Origin: Acinetobacter ursingii DSM 16037 = CIP 107286
GTDB lineage: Bacteria; Pseudomonadota; Gammaproteobacteria; Pseudomonadales; Moraxellaceae
NCBI RefSeq assembly: GCF_000368825.1
Contig: NZ_KB849711.1
Coordinates: 294,635-344,355, forward strand
Reading direction: 5' to 3'
DNA: 49,721 nucleotides
Shown here: piece by piece, positions 10,427 to 22,592 of the stretch
How positions within the stretch are numbered: position 1 is the stretch's first letter
How the letters are laid out: each line of letters begins with the position of its first letter
The notes under the pieces: model-generated
The model's input: only the letters and a program-made list of their open reading frames with translations
The model's database searches: none
What the model was told of the DNA's origin: nothing
Made by a program: the position numbers and the translations under genes

Positions 10427-10457
10427 AAAAAAACAGGCGCTTTTTGCGCCTGTTTTT
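10427..10457. terminator. bidirectional terminator, DUF2171 gene / gyrB
   Basis: The GC-rich stem ACAGGCGC / GCGCCTGT has a 5-T loop, and A8 and T5 tracts on the two sides. It can serve the DUF2171 gene on the plus strand and gyrB on the minus strand. Confidence 0.9.
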
Positions 10458-10476
10458 CTATATGAATTTTTACAGA

Positions 10477-12954
<2,478 letters not shown>

Positions 12955-12992
12955 CTAGCAAATTTATGGATCAATCCCCAGTGGGGAAAAAA

Positions 12993-14075
12993 TCAAATGG
13001 GGACAGCCCGAACCTGACCATGTTCCACGTTGAACAATTGATAAGATACAGCCAGATCCTGTAGGTGATGTTGTACCGCTTGTTGATCTAAAGTGGTCAT
13101 AAAAACCTGACTACCTAACTGGCTTAATCGTTCAATTAATCGCCGCTGTGCGGCATGGTCTAATTCTGCTGTCAAATCATCTAATAATACCACAGTTTCC
13201 TTATTACTCGCATGTAACATTGCAATCTGTGATAGTTTTAAAGCCATCATCAGGAGCTTTTTTTGCCCACGTGACAGCACATCATCCGCATCGCCCAATG
13301 GCGTTTTTAAACGCAAATCGGCACGATGAGGACCATATTCGGTATATCGCCGTTCAACATCTTTGGCATGATATTGAATCAGATCATTGAACAATCCATG
13401 CTCTTGGTGAAAACCCGCCTGATAATCTAATTCAATACGCAGCTCAGGTAACAATTGCTGTAAATCCTGCTGCAAAAAAACCTGCCATTGCTCGATCATC
13501 AATGAGCGCTGGTTATGCAACATCTCTCCATAAGCTGCCAGAAGTTTGTTCCAGGGTTCCAACTCTGCCAGTGAAATCTGGCGAGAATGCTTCAGCAAGC
13601 TGTTGCGTTGTTTCAGCGCTCTGGAATATTGCTGCCAAGTGGTATAAAACTCAGGTTCCACGTGAAACATGAGCCAATCCAGCATTTGTCGTCGTGGTTT
13701 GGCACCATGATCTAAAATATCGGTACTTTGTGGGTCGATATGTTGTAAAGGCAACAGTTTGGCCAATTGTCCCTGCGTCGCCACAGGATCACCATTCACT
13801 TTAATCAACTGCTCGCCTGTGGCTAGTTTACGCATTCCCACTTTTTCAACGGCAGATTGAGCAAATACAATCGCGTCTTGTGCGCCATGCTGAATATAAT
13901 GCTTGGGCGTATAAGTTCGAAAAGAACGTCCAGTCGAAAGCAGATGGATGGCTTCAAGCACTGAGGTTTTACCCGAACCATTGGCGCCGTAAAAAACGTT
14001 AAACGGCTGCAACCCAGACAGTGCAACCGTTTTTAAATTGCGCACACGCTCGATATTTAAACGTGTTATATGCAT
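12993..14075 (-). CDS. recF: DNA replication and repair protein RecF
   Basis: This SMC-like ATPase helps load RecA on gapped DNA together with RecOR. Walker A GANGSGKT is at residues 30-37, the ABC signature at [16 protein letters not shown], and Walker B at [12 protein letters not shown]. At 360 aa it is full length. It starts 15 bases after dnaN ends and precedes gyrB, so it probably shares the dnaA-dnaN transcript. Unusually, its coding sequence carries two parS-like sites, at 13021-13036 and 13654-13669; the first falls in the C-terminal FNVEH codons and the second in MFHVEP. Confidence 0.97.
   Translation of the reverse strand: MHITRLNIERVRNLKTVALSGLQPFNVFYGANGSGKTSVLEAIHLLSTGRSFRTYTPKHYIQHGAQDAIVFAQSAVEKVGMRKLATGEQLIKVNGDPVATQGQLAKLLPLQHIDPQSTDILDHGAKPRRQMLDWLMFHVEPEFYTTWQQYSRALKQRNSLLKHSRQISLAELEPWNKLLAAYGEMLHNQRSLMIEQWQVFLQQDLQQLLPELRIELDYQAGFHQEHGLFNDLIQYHAKDVERRYTEYGPHRADLRLKTPLGDADDVLSRGQKKLLMMALKLSQIAMLHASNKETVVLLDDLTAELDHAAQRRLIERLSQLGSQVFMTTLDQQAVQHHLQDLAVSYQLFNVEHGQVRAVPI
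13021..13036. promoter_or_regulatory. parS-like ParB site 1 (inside recF)
   Basis: TGTTCCACGTTGAACA differs at one position from the palindrome TGTTCCACGTGGAACA, a standard chromosomal parS variant. It lies in the last codons of recF. Confidence 0.75.
13654..13669. promoter_or_regulatory. parS-like ParB site 2 (inside recF)
   Basis: GGTTCCACGTGAAACA keeps the CACGTG core and both flanks; relative to TGTTTCACGTGAAACA it differs at positions 1 and 5. It lies in mid-recF. Confidence 0.72.
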
Positions 14076-14090
14076 AATCGGATCAGTTCT

Positions 14091-15239
14091 TTAGACACGC
14101 ATTGGCATCACAACATAAGTTTGATCGGTATGTGTCGGATCCTGTAACAACACGGATTGATTGGCTTCAGTCATGGTCATACTGACGTCATCACCATCCA
14201 ACACATTCAATACATCCAGTAAATACTGTGCATTGAATGACATTTCCATTGAGGTATTTTGATATTGAATGGCTAAATCTTCAATCGCCTCATCCTGTTC
14301 AGGATTATTGGCACGTAGTTGTAATACATCAGGATTAAAGTTTAAGAACACACCACGTAATTTTTCATTGCTCAGAATCGCGACACGTTGCAAAGACTGC
14401 TTAAACACATCATGCGCAATTTGAGCCAGTTTATCGCCACCACGTGGAATCACACGGCGATAATCTGGGAATTTACCATCAATCAACTTGGTGGTAAAAC
14501 GAACGGTAATATCACCTTGTTCTTTATCACGACTTGGTGTTGTAATCGTCACATTGAGCAATTCTCGTCCAATCAATAACCGTAATTGCTCATCTTCGAT
14601 ACTCAGTAAACGCTGTAATTCGCCCACGGCTTTACGCGGTACAATAGCTTGCACCAGTTGAGTCGCATTGGATGAAGCCAAAACTTCACACAAAGCTAAA
14701 CGATGACCATCAGTCGTCACTGCACGAAGTTGATTTTCATCAATTTCCAGTAAAGTTCCAGTCAGATAAAAACGCACATCCTGAACTGCCATCGCAAAGG
14801 CTGTTTTTTCAAACAAACGTTTAAGTTCACGTTGCGTGACCTGAACCTGTGTGCCCTGACTATTTTCAGTATTCAGCAAAGGATAATCTTCTGCGGGTAA
14901 GGTCCCTAGCACAAAACGACTATTGCCTGATTTTAAAATACAACGCTGGTCTTCTGTAATTTGCAGATCAATCAATGCCGCTGTAGGCAATGATTTGCAG
15001 ATATCCATCAATTTACGTGCAGGCGCGGTCGTTTCACCAGATTGCAAACAAGCACCCTCAGCCAACGTCGTACTGGCTACCAGCTCCACTTCCAGATCAG
15101 AACCAGTAATGGTCAAAGCCTGATCAGTGGCCTGAATTTTAACGTTTGAAAGAATATTTAAGGTATGACGACGCTCCACCGCACCTACAACATGAGACAG
15201 AACATTGACTAAACTTTCTTTAGCGATTTTCAAACGCAC
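14091..15239 (-). CDS. dnaN: DNA polymerase III beta subunit (sliding clamp)
   Basis: The ring-shaped clamp tethers DNA polymerase III to the template. The 382 aa cover three clamp domains; the opening MRLKIAKESLVNVLSHVVGAVERR, the central RAVTTDGHRLALC and the C-terminal YVVMPMRV (clamp end that lines the partner-binding pocket) are canonical. It starts 91 bases after dnaA on the same strand and is followed 15 bases later by recF, the conserved dnaA operon order. Confidence 0.98.
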   Translation of the reverse strand: MRLKIAKESLVNVLSHVVGAVERRHTLNILSNVKIQATDQALTITGSDLEVELVASTTLAEGACLQSGETTAPARKLMDICKSLPTAALIDLQITEDQRCILKSGNSRFVLGTLPAEDYPLLNTENSQGTQVQVTQRELKRLFEKTAFAMAVQDVRFYLTGTLLEIDENQLRAVTTDGHRLALCEVLASSNATQLVQAIVPRKAVGELQRLLSIEDEQLRLLIGRELLNVTITTPSRDKEQGDITVRFTTKLIDGKFPDYRRVIPRGGDKLAQIAHDVFKQSLQRVAILSNEKLRGVFLNFNPDVLQLRANNPEQDEAIEDLAIQYQNTSMEMSFNAQYLLDVLNVLDGDDVSMTMTEANQSVLLQDPTHTDQTYVVMPMRV

Positions 15240-15330
15240 AATTCATTCCTCTAACAACTGAAAGCCATTATTTCATTTTTTAGCAGTGTACTATGCGGGA
15301 GTTGATACGACTTTGCAACTGCCCTGATGC

Positions 15331-16725
15331 TTAACTTTGCAGTAAGCGCAACAAGTTTTTATAGTCTTCATTAAAGATCGGATCTTCATCTTTTAAACTT
15401 TGTACTTTTTCACAGGCATGCATGACCGTACTATGGTCACGCCCACCAAAAGCCATGCCAATTTCAGGAAAACTATCACCTGTAAGCTCACGTGCCAAGC
15501 CCATCGCCAATTGTCTTGGTCGCGCATAAATACGAGTACGTTTTGGCCCGATCAACTCTTTTAGTGGAATACGGAAATATTCACTGACCACGCGCTGAAT
15601 ATTTTCGACACTAATGGTTCGCGCGCGAATGGCTAGCACATCTTTTAATGATTCTCGAACCACATCTAAATCAATTTGCGATCCCTTAAAACGGGCAATC
15701 GCCACCACTTTATTTAAAGCGCCTTCAAGTTCACGGACATTGGCCACCACTTGCTGGGCAATGAATAGAGCGCAATTACGCGGCAAATCAACGCCACTGT
15801 TTTCAGCTTTTTTTAGTAAAATTTCGATACGGGTTTCGATATCAGGTGGTTCTACACCCACAGAAAGTCCCCACGAAAAACGCGAGACCAAACGTGGATC
15901 AAGTTCCGTTAATTCTTTAGGATAGCGATCTGAAGTGAGAATAATTTGTTTGGATTCATCCAACAAGGCATTAAACGTATAAAAGAACTCAACCAGACTG
16001 GCTTCTTTACCTGCCAACAAATGAATATCATCAACTAACAATAAATCTAATGAACGACAATTTTTCTTAAATTCTTCGACTTTGCCTTTTTGTAAAGAAG
16101 AGACAAAATCCTGAACAAAACTTTCGGCAGTCATATACATGACCCGCGCATTGGGCTTGGCTTGTAATAATGCATTGCCAACTGCTTGCATTAAGTGCGT
16201 TTTACCTAAACCTGTCGGTCCATATAAAAATAAGGGATTATGCTGCGAGGCTCCCAGTTGGGTTAAAACCTTACGACAAGTTTCAGCCGCCATTTGGTTA
16301 GAACGACCTTCAACAAAAAGTGAAAAAGTAAATAAAGGATTGAGTAAACGTTTTTTTGAATTTAAATTTTTAGCTGTGGCTGTCGATGCTACCTCAGCAA
16401 CTTCTTTTTTTACTCGAGTCGGTGCTGCCACCGTATTTAAGGCAGCTGTAGTGGTTGCTGGCTGTTCCGTTGGGGATAAAATCGCGCCAGGACGTGAATC
16501 CACTAAAATATCCACCTGACGAACACGACCTTCTGATAACTGCTCCGCCAGAATTGAGATCAATTCCAGATGATGTTCCTGAATATAACGTGTCCAATAT
16601 GGATTTGGCGCATATAAACGTAAGGTATCCTCCGCTTCCTCAGCAACCAGAGGGCGGATCCACATCGCAAAGACATTATCAGAGAGCTCTTGTCGCAAGC
16701 GATTTAAGCAGTCTGTCCACAGCAT
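15331..16725 (-). CDS. dnaA: chromosomal replication initiator DnaA
   Basis: It binds DnaA boxes and opens oriC. Domain I (about 1-85) begins MLWTDCLNRLRQELS. Domain II is an A/T/V-rich linker. The AAA+ domain has Walker A GPTGLGKT (169-176), Walker B LLLVDDIHLL and sensor-type ILTSDRYPKEL. The domain IV DNA-binding signature GGRDHSTVMHACEKV is intact. It has 464 aa and ribosome-binding site AGGGGA. The linker codons at 16355-16366 include an exact TTTGAATTTAAA, the motif repeated in oriC and at 36528-37097. oriC lies directly upstream. Confidence 0.99.
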   Translation of the reverse strand: MLWTDCLNRLRQELSDNVFAMWIRPLVAEEAEDTLRLYAPNPYWTRYIQEHHLELISILAEQLSEGRVRQVDILVDSRPGAILSPTEQPATTTAALNTVAAPTRVKKEVAEVASTATAKNLNSKKRLLNPLFTFSLFVEGRSNQMAAETCRKVLTQLGASQHNPLFLYGPTGLGKTHLMQAVGNALLQAKPNARVMYMTAESFVQDFVSSLQKGKVEEFKKNCRSLDLLLVDDIHLLAGKEASLVEFFYTFNALLDESKQIILTSDRYPKELTELDPRLVSRFSWGLSVGVEPPDIETRIEILLKKAENSGVDLPRNCALFIAQQVVANVRELEGALNKVVAIARFKGSQIDLDVVRESLKDVLAIRARTISVENIQRVVSEYFRIPLKELIGPKRTRIYARPRQLAMGLARELTGDSFPEIGMAFGGRDHSTVMHACEKVQSLKDEDPIFNEDYKNLLRLLQS

Positions 16726-17318
16726 GTGATTCCCCTATCTCTTTTTAAATTCAAAAAATAAACTGCCCTTCCAAAAGAAAGGGTCGCCATTCTAACCAAG
16801 TTATCCACATCTGTCATGAACGAAACCATCATGTTTGTTCAAAAAGAATCCTTTCGCGCTTTAAATTTAAATTCAAAGCGCTTGTGGATAAGTTTCACCA
16901 TAAGCTGGGGATAGTTTTATAAGATGAGTTATCCACAATTTATAAGTTTTATAAAAACACAGTTATTCACAACTCAACAAACTGATTTTTAAATTTAAAT
17001 CATCACTTTCCACAGAAAAAACGCGCCCTAATAAGAATAAATTTAAATTTTAAAATTTGAATTTATTTAATAGCGTCTCACTCGCTGTGGATAATTTAGC
17101 GATTTATGAATTTAAATTCAAATGCGCAACGCAATCACCAAATTCATCCTAAGCTTGTTGATAAACATGAGAATAAGCTGTGGGTATATAAAAAACAAGA
17201 ATAAATTTAATAGATTAGATTGTGTATAAATTTTGTAGGCTTATTTCTAGAGAAAGACAGAATAAATCTAAGGGTTTTCAAAAAATACTGAATAAAATGT
17301 AAACTTTTTGATTTTTCA
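16726..17318. other. chromosomal replication origin oriC
   Basis: This is the spacer between divergent dnaA and rpmH. DnaA boxes: TTATCCACA at 16801-16809 and 16929-16937 on the plus strand, the same at 16883-16891 and 17086-17094 on the minus strand, TTATTCACA at 16963-16971, and TGTTGATAA (one mismatch) at 17156-17164. Between and beside them are AT-rich stretches suited to unwinding, including TTTAAATTCAAA at 16744-16755, 16866-16877 and 17111-17122 and TTTAAATTTAAA at 16860-16871 and 16988-16999. There is no ORF. The dnaA promoter must also lie here. Confidence 0.93.
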
Positions 17319-17347
17319 TTGACAGTAGGGTCGTTGCACCATAAAAT
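17319..17347 (+). promoter_or_regulatory. rpmH promoter
   Basis: A consensus -35 TTGACA (17319-17324), a 17-base spacer and a -10 TAAAAT (17342-17347) lie about 40 bases before the rpmH start. This is the strongest sigma-70 match in the origin region. Confidence 0.85.
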
Positions 17348-17388
17348 CGCGAACCTTTACAGAAAGATCATATTTTGGGAGTTTCGAT

Positions 17389-17523
17389 ATGAAACGTACT
17401 TTTCAGCCCTCTGAACTAAAACGTAAACGTGTTCATGGTTTCCGCGCTCGTATGGCAACTAAAGCTGGTCGTCAAGTATTGGCTCGCCGTCGTGCTAAAG
17501 GTCGTCATAGCCTAACTGTTTAA
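17389..17523 (+). CDS. rpmH: 50S ribosomal protein L34
   Basis: The 44-aa, very basic protein begins [19 protein letters not shown] and ends with [12 protein letters not shown], the L34 signature throughout. It is too short for many ORF finders. TTTTGGGAG before the ATG is the ribosome-binding site. It is the first gene of the rpmH-rnpA-yidD-yidC row that leads away from oriC. Confidence 0.98.
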
Positions 17524-17559
17524 TTTATTTAAATCGTTATTACTACACGATCGGGTGTT

Positions 17560-17952
17560 ATGGCACTTTATAGCTTCGGTACAAATGTACGCTTACATTG
17601 TGCTGCTGATTTTAAAAGTGTGTTTGATGGTGCGCTTTTTAAAGTGCATCAACCCCATTTTTTATTTTTGGCAAAACCTTCTGAACAGCCTAAAAGCCGT
17701 TTAGGATTGGTTGTTGCCAAAAAAAAAGTGCGCCGTGCGCATGAAAGAAATCGAATAAAACGACTTGCACGTGAAAGCTTTCGTTTGCATCAACAACAAT
17801 TAGCACTGATTGATATTGTGGTTATGCCTAAACTTGGCATTGAAACCGTATCTAATGCTGATCTGACTCAGCAACTTCAATTGGCTTGGCGTAAGTTAAA
17901 TCGTCTTGCACACAAGCATCAAAACACCATCTCTCCCTCAATTGAAAAATAG
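17560..17952 (+). CDS. rnpA: ribonuclease P protein component
   Basis: It is the protein subunit of RNase P, which trims tRNA 5' ends. The RNR signature [17 protein letters not shown] is intact, preceded by [12 protein letters not shown]. At 130 aa it is of usual length. It lies 36 bases after rpmH and 9 bases before yidD. Confidence 0.97.
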   Translation: MALYSFGTNVRLHCAADFKSVFDGALFKVHQPHFLFLAKPSEQPKSRLGLVVAKKKVRRAHERNRIKRLARESFRLHQQQLALIDIVVMPKLGIETVSNADLTQQLQLAWRKLNRLAHKHQNTISPSIEK

Positions 17953-17961
17953 AGATGACCA

Positions 17962-18282
17962 ATGGTATCTATCCTGCATTGGTTGATTCGATTTTATCAA
18001 ATTGCCTTGAGTCCTTTGCTCGGACCGCGTTGTCGCTATATACCCACCTGTTCGCAATATGCGCTGGAAGCTGTTCATCGCTATGGTGCAATCAAAGGTA
18101 GTTGGTTGGCGGTGAATCGTGTCTGTCGATGTCATCCCTGGGGAGGGAGTGGGTATGATCCTGTACCTGCTAAAGCAATTCGTTTTATTTCATTTCAGCA
18201 AATAGATTCTCAAAAGCCTCACGTTGCTGTACCCTTTCGTGAGCGTTTATTAAACCAAAATCACTTTAACCACTTGGGATAA
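17962..18282 (+). CDS. yidD: membrane protein insertion efficiency factor YidD
   Basis: It is a small membrane-associated helper of YidC. The conserved core is present: [37 protein letters not shown] and GYDPVP, with the three conserved cysteines. The 106 aa include a C-terminal tail of about 35 residues that is not conserved. It sits between rnpA and yidC with gaps of 9 and 5 bases, so it is probably translated with them. Confidence 0.95.
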   Translation: MVSILHWLIRFYQIALSPLLGPRCRYIPTCSQYALEAVHRYGAIKGSWLAVNRVCRCHPWGGSGYDPVPAKAIRFISFQQIDSQKPHVAVPFRERLLNQNHFNHLG

Positions 18283-18287
18283 TTGAT

Positions 18288-20036
18288 ATGCAACAATGGG
18301 CCAGGTTTGCGATTCTCGGAGCCATGTTTGTCACCGCATATTTGCTTATCTTGGCTTGGCAAAAAGATTATGGTCATAGCACTACTTCTAATCAACCAGC
18401 GCCTGCCGCTGTGGTTGAATCTCATGAAGTGTCTGCCGACCTGCCAAATAGCCAAGCTACTGCGACATCAACAGATGTGCCACAAGCAAATATTGCGACG
18501 CAACAAGTTACAGATGCGACAGCACCTGTGAATCAACAGCTTATTTCAGTACAAACTGACCTCTATCACCTTTGGATTAATCCTAAAGGTGGCGATATTG
18601 TGCGTATTGAATTACTCAATCATGATAAAGACAAAAACAGTGACCAGCCTTTTGTCATGCTGGAAAGCGATGCGAAGCGGACCTATGTGGCACAATCTGG
18701 TTTAATTGGATTGAATGGCCCAGACAGTAGTCGCCAAGGTCGTCCACAGTATGAAGTTGAAAAAACAGCTTATACATTAGCGGATGCCAAGGATAGCCAA
18801 AACAAAGACGGTAAAGCGGAAAAAGTTCTGACGGTCCCGATGGTTTACAAAACGGCTGATGGTGTTGAAATTATCAAGCGTTTTACCTTTAAACAGGGCG
18901 ATTATCCAGTTCAGGTGAGCTATCAGGTCGTGAACCGTAGCGCGCAAAACTGGCAAGGTCAAATGTTTGGGCAGATCAAGCGCGATAACTCAGAAGATCC
19001 GGGTAAATCTGATCAAGGTATCTTTACCTTGGGGACTTTCCTTGGGGGTGCATGGGGAACGCCTGATGAGCATTACAACAAGCTAAAATTTGCTAATTTC
19101 TCTGATGAAAAACTAAATGTGGATGCCAAAGGCGGCTGGGTCGCGATGGTGCAACATTATTTCGTTAGTGCGTGGATTCCAGGTCATTTTGGTGATCAGG
19201 CTTATACCGCCAAGTTAGAGTCGCGTAAATCTGCCGATAATATGAATATCATTGGCTTCACTTCTCCGACCATCAATGTGCCTGCTGGCAAAACCATGAC
19301 GGTCGATGCGACGTTCTATTCTGGGCCAAAAATCCAGTCTGAATTGAAAGATCTCGCGGTTGGTTTGAATCAAACCGTTGACTATGGTTGGTTGTGGCCA
19401 ATTGCTAAACTGTTGTTCCTCGGTTTGCAATTTTTCCATAGCATCGTAGGAAACTGGGGCTGGTCAATTATTCTTTTGACGATTGTGGTGAAATTGATTC
19501 TGTGGCCTTTATCTTCAAAAAGCTACCGTTCAATGGCCAAGATGCGTGTGATTGCACCTGAAATGCAACGTATGAAAGAAGAGTTTGGCGAAGACCGTAT
19601 GCGTTTCTCTCAGGAAATGATGGCGCTTTACAAACGTGAACAGGTCAATCCACTTTCAGGCTGTTTACCGCTATTGCTGCAAATGCCAATTTTCCTAGCC
19701 TTGTATTGGGTCTTGATGGAAAGTGTGGAATTGCGTCATGCACCGTGGATGCTTTGGATTCAGGATTTATCTGCAATGGATCCATGGTTTATCTTGCCGT
19801 TGTTGATGGGCGCAACCATGTTTATCCAGCAAATGCTAAACCCGCAACCTGCCGATCCAATGCAGGCCAAAGTGTTCCGCATTATGCCAATCATTTTCAC
19901 CGTATTTATGTTGTTCTTCCCGTCAGGTCTGGTGTTGTACTGGATCGTGAACAACAGTATTACGATTCTTCAGCAATGGTTTATTAATAAAAACGTTGCG
20001 AAAAATCGTCCAGCTGCACCAGAAGTAAGTTCTTAA
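18288..20036 (+). CDS. yidC: membrane protein insertase YidC
   Basis: It inserts and folds inner-membrane proteins, alone or with SecYEG. An N-terminal membrane anchor (ARFAILGAMFVTAYLLILAW) is followed by a low-complexity linker and the large periplasmic domain (QTDLYHLWINPKGGDIVRIEL...). The conserved insertase core has five helices: FFHSIVGNWGWSIILLTI, the cytoplasmic KMRVIAPEMQRMKEEFG segment, NPLSGCLPLLLQMPIFLALY and the last helix FPSGLVLYWIVNN. It has 582 aa. A strong terminator follows at 20064. Confidence 0.98.
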   Translation: MQQWARFAILGAMFVTAYLLILAWQKDYGHSTTSNQPAPAAVVESHEVSADLPNSQATATSTDVPQANIATQQVTDATAPVNQQLISVQTDLYHLWINPKGGDIVRIELLNHDKDKNSDQPFVMLESDAKRTYVAQSGLIGLNGPDSSRQGRPQYEVEKTAYTLADAKDSQNKDGKAEKVLTVPMVYKTADGVEIIKRFTFKQGDYPVQVSYQVVNRSAQNWQGQMFGQIKRDNSEDPGKSDQGIFTLGTFLGGAWGTPDEHYNKLKFANFSDEKLNVDAKGGWVAMVQHYFVSAWIPGHFGDQAYTAKLESRKSADNMNIIGFTSPTINVPAGKTMTVDATFYSGPKIQSELKDLAVGLNQTVDYGWLWPIAKLLFLGLQFFHSIVGNWGWSIILLTIVVKLILWPLSSKSYRSMAKMRVIAPEMQRMKEEFGEDRMRFSQEMMALYKREQVNPLSGCLPLLLQMPIFLALYWVLMESVELRHAPWMLWIQDLSAMDPWFILPLLMGATMFIQQMLNPQPADPMQAKVFRIMPIIFTVFMLFFPSGLVLYWIVNNSITILQQWFINKNVAKNRPAAPEVSS

Positions 20037-20063
20037 CTGACTTTCTGACTCATAAGAGCTGAT

Positions 20064-20102
20064 AAAATCCGCTCAGGATGCTAATCTTGAGCGGATTTTT
20101 TT
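20064..20102 (+). terminator. terminator after yidC
   Basis: The stem AAAATCCGCTCA (20064-20075) / TGAGCGGATTTT (20088-20099) has a 12-base loop and ends in a T7 run. It closes the rpmH-rnpA-yidD-yidC transcript. Confidence 0.9.
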
Positions 20103-20136
20103 ATTTCTGTTTTCTTGCAATAGTTAGGTTATTGTT

Positions 20137-21492
20137 ATGCTTGCACAAACCACCATCACTGCAATTGCTACCCCTCCTGGACGTGGTGGTGTGGGTGTGA
20201 TTCGTCTTTCTGGCCCTAAAGCTTTTACGATCGCAGAGGCATTGACGAAAAAAATACTTCCTGAACCGCGTATGGCGGGTTTTCGTCAGTTTTATGATGC
20301 GGCTGGCGAGGTGATGGATGAAGGTTTGGTTTTGTGTTTCCCTAATCCGCATTCATTTACGGGCGAAGATGTGGTGGAGTTACAAGGGCATGGCGGCCCT
20401 GTCATTCAAAATGCGTTATTGGCACGTTTATTTGAATTAGGCGCCAAAGCCGCGAAAGCCGGTGAGTTTTCCATGCGTGCCTTTGAAAATGGAAAACTGG
20501 ATCTGGTACAGGCAGAAGCGATTGCAGATTTGATTGATGCCACCTCGCAAGCGGCTGCACGTTCCGCTGTACGCTCATTACAAGGCGCTTTTTCCACTAA
20601 AATTAATACCGTTTTAGAAAAACTCATTCATTTGCGTTTGCACGTTGAAGCGGCGATTGATTTTCCAGAAGAAGAAATTGATTTTCTGGCGGATGGTAAA
20701 ATTTTGGCTTTGCTGGATGAGGTAAAACAATCAGTACAGGCGGTACAACAATCTGCAAGACAAGGTCAGTTGTTACGAGAAGGCTTACAAGTCGTGATTG
20801 CGGGCAAGCCTAATGCAGGCAAATCAAGCTTACTCAATGCCTTGGCGGGCAATGAGCGCGCGATTGTGACGGACATTGCAGGAACCACCCGTGATGTACT
20901 GCATGAAAAAATTAGCTTAAATGGCTTACCCATTACGTTGACAGATACTGCGGGATTACGTGAAACAGGTGATATTGTCGAAAAAGAAGGCATCCGCCGC
21001 GCGATTAAAGAAATTGAACAAGCTGATCTGTTGCTGTTGGTTTATGACTTAAGTCAAGGTGACGATCCTTTACAACTTGCTCAGGAGTATTTTAAAGATC
21101 ATCTTGATCCGAAACGTTTAATCCTCATTGGGAATAAGTCTGATTTGCTTGAACAAAGCGCAGTGAATGACCAATATCAAGGGTTTCGTCATGTTAGGAT
21201 TTCGGCCAAACAGGAAACTGGCGTAGACAGCCTCATAGAGACGATTACAGCGCATGCAGGCTTTCAGCCTGAGGAAGACACCTTTATTGCCAGAACACGT
21301 CATTTAGACGCAATGAAGCGCACTCAGCACTATCTGGATGAGGCGTGCGAACAGCTTGTAGTATTCCATGCTGGTGAGTTGGTCGCTGAATCTTTACGTT
21401 TGGCGCAAAATGCACTGGGTGAAATTACAGGGGGTTTTAGTGCGGATGATCTGCTCGGCAAGATTTTTGGTTCATTTTGTATTGGAAAGTAA
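20137..21492 (+). CDS. mnmE: tRNA modification GTPase MnmE
   Basis: With MnmG it makes the 5-carboxymethylaminomethyl group on wobble uridines. The N-terminal folate-binding domain opens TTITAIATPPGRGGVGVIRLSGP. The inserted G domain shows GKPNAGKSSLLN (G1), GTTRD (G2), DTAG (G3) and NKSD (G4). The essential C-terminal FCIGK is present. It has 451 aa. Its own promoter must lie in 20103-20136, or it relies on read-through from yidC. mnmG is not in this window. Confidence 0.97.
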   Translation: MLAQTTITAIATPPGRGGVGVIRLSGPKAFTIAEALTKKILPEPRMAGFRQFYDAAGEVMDEGLVLCFPNPHSFTGEDVVELQGHGGPVIQNALLARLFELGAKAAKAGEFSMRAFENGKLDLVQAEAIADLIDATSQAAARSAVRSLQGAFSTKINTVLEKLIHLRLHVEAAIDFPEEEIDFLADGKILALLDEVKQSVQAVQQSARQGQLLREGLQVVIAGKPNAGKSSLLNALAGNERAIVTDIAGTTRDVLHEKISLNGLPITLTDTAGLRETGDIVEKEGIRRAIKEIEQADLLLLVYDLSQGDDPLQLAQEYFKDHLDPKRLILIGNKSDLLEQSAVNDQYQGFRHVRISAKQETGVDSLIETITAHAGFQPEEDTFIARTRHLDAMKRTQHYLDEACEQLVVFHAGELVAESLRLAQNALGEITGGFSADDLLGKIFGSFCIGK

Positions 21493-21511
21493 TCAAACAA
21501 AAATAAAAAAA

Positions 21512-21537
21512 CACTCATGATCTTTCGGTCATGAGTG
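21512..21537. other. hairpin after mnmE
   Basis: CACTCATGA (21512-21520) and TCATGAGTG (21529-21537) form a perfect 9-base stem. An A-rich tract precedes it but no T tract follows on the plus strand, so as an mnmE terminator it is imperfect. It would only look canonical to a transcript coming from the right, and none is expected there. Confidence 0.5.
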
Positions 21538-21665
21538 CGTGGAGAGTTTCGGAATCTATTCAGCTTAAACCTATTTCGATCAGTTTGCGTATAAGTTATG
21601 TGAAAAAGATTTTAATCTAAAGCTAAAGCAGCTTGTAGCATCATCAGAATCATCAAATCAAAAAA

Positions 21666-21681
21666 GGTTTCACGTGAAACA
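21666..21681. promoter_or_regulatory. parS-like ParB site 3 (mnmE-dsbC spacer)
   Basis: GGTTTCACGTGAAACA matches the parS consensus TGTTTCACGTGAAACA at 15 of 16 positions and is a perfect palindrome over 14 bases. It is intergenic, about 4.5 kb right of oriC. Confidence 0.85.
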
Positions 21682-21773
21682 TCTGATTCAAGGTCTAAGA
21701 TTCAAAGAAAATATAACAGAGCTGAGCTGCGTTTCTTTTACAATACAGCTTTGTTTAGGTTGAGTATGATGCA

Positions 21774-22475
21774 ATGTATAAAATTTTACTGGCAGCTTTA
21801 ATAAGTGCATGGGCTTTTTCAAGTCAAGCCAGTGTGGAAAGTGTGCAGATTCAACTTAAACAAAAGTATCCCAAGTTAAATATTGAAAATATCCAGAAAA
21901 CCGAAATGCAGGGTTTATATAGTGCGACACTGGATAATCAGATTATTTATATTGGTGAAAATGCAGAACATATTTTGATTGGTTCGATGATTCGCTTAAA
22001 AGATCAGCATAATTTAACGAAGGATCTGGTGGTCAAAAACAAAAGCATTGACTGGAAAAGTTTACCTTTACAGGATGCTATTAAAACCGTGAAAGGCAAT
22101 GGTAAACGCCAGATAGCAGTTTTCTCAGATCCCAATTGTCCTTATTGCAAACAACTCGAAAATCAGCTCGATCAACTGAAAAATGTCACGATCTATACTT
22201 TTATTTATCCTATTCGCAGTCAATCGGTACAGCCTTCTAAACAAGTCTGGTGCGAAGCAAACCGTACTTATGCATGGAATAATCTGATTCGTAAGGGCAT
22301 TGTTCCACAAAGTACAGTCCCCTGTGCAAATCCGATTGATCGAAATTTAAAGTTAGGTCAAACACTAGCAATTGAAGGTACACCAACTTTGATTTTTTCT
22401 AATGGATTTAAGGCGGCTGGCATGGTTTCGGCTGAACAAATAGAATCGTTGTGGAAAGAATTTAAACTGGATTAA
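21774..22475 (+). CDS. dsbC: thiol:disulfide interchange protein DsbC
   Basis: This periplasmic disulfide isomerase has a signal peptide (MYKILLAALISAWAFSSQA), then an N-terminal dimerisation domain, then a thioredoxin fold with active site CPYC in FSDPNCPYCKQLE and the cis-proline loop EGTPTLI. A second cysteine pair (WCEAN, VPCAN) matches the structural disulfide of DsbC. It has 233 aa. ATG 21774 gives the signal peptide directly. It is a single gene, with a stem-loop after it. Confidence 0.93.
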   Translation: MYKILLAALISAWAFSSQASVESVQIQLKQKYPKLNIENIQKTEMQGLYSATLDNQIIYIGENAEHILIGSMIRLKDQHNLTKDLVVKNKSIDWKSLPLQDAIKTVKGNGKRQIAVFSDPNCPYCKQLENQLDQLKNVTIYTFIYPIRSQSVQPSKQVWCEANRTYAWNNLIRKGIVPQSTVPCANPIDRNLKLGQTLAIEGTPTLIFSNGFKAAGMVSAEQIESLWKEFKLD

Positions 22476-22500
22476 GCTACAAATTTCGTTTTCAACTCGA

Positions 22501-22524
22501 AAGGCTGATAGAGATATCAGCCTT
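22501..22524 (+). terminator. hairpin after dsbC
   Basis: A perfect 10-base stem AAGGCTGATA / TATCAGCCTT with GAGA tetraloop lies 26 bases past the dsbC stop. No T tract follows, so termination would be weak or factor-assisted. Confidence 0.5.
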
Positions 22525-22592
22525 GAATCAAATTTAAAAGATGAGTAATTTTTGTAGAGAAATTACCACCTTTATTTATATCTAGAGAAAAT

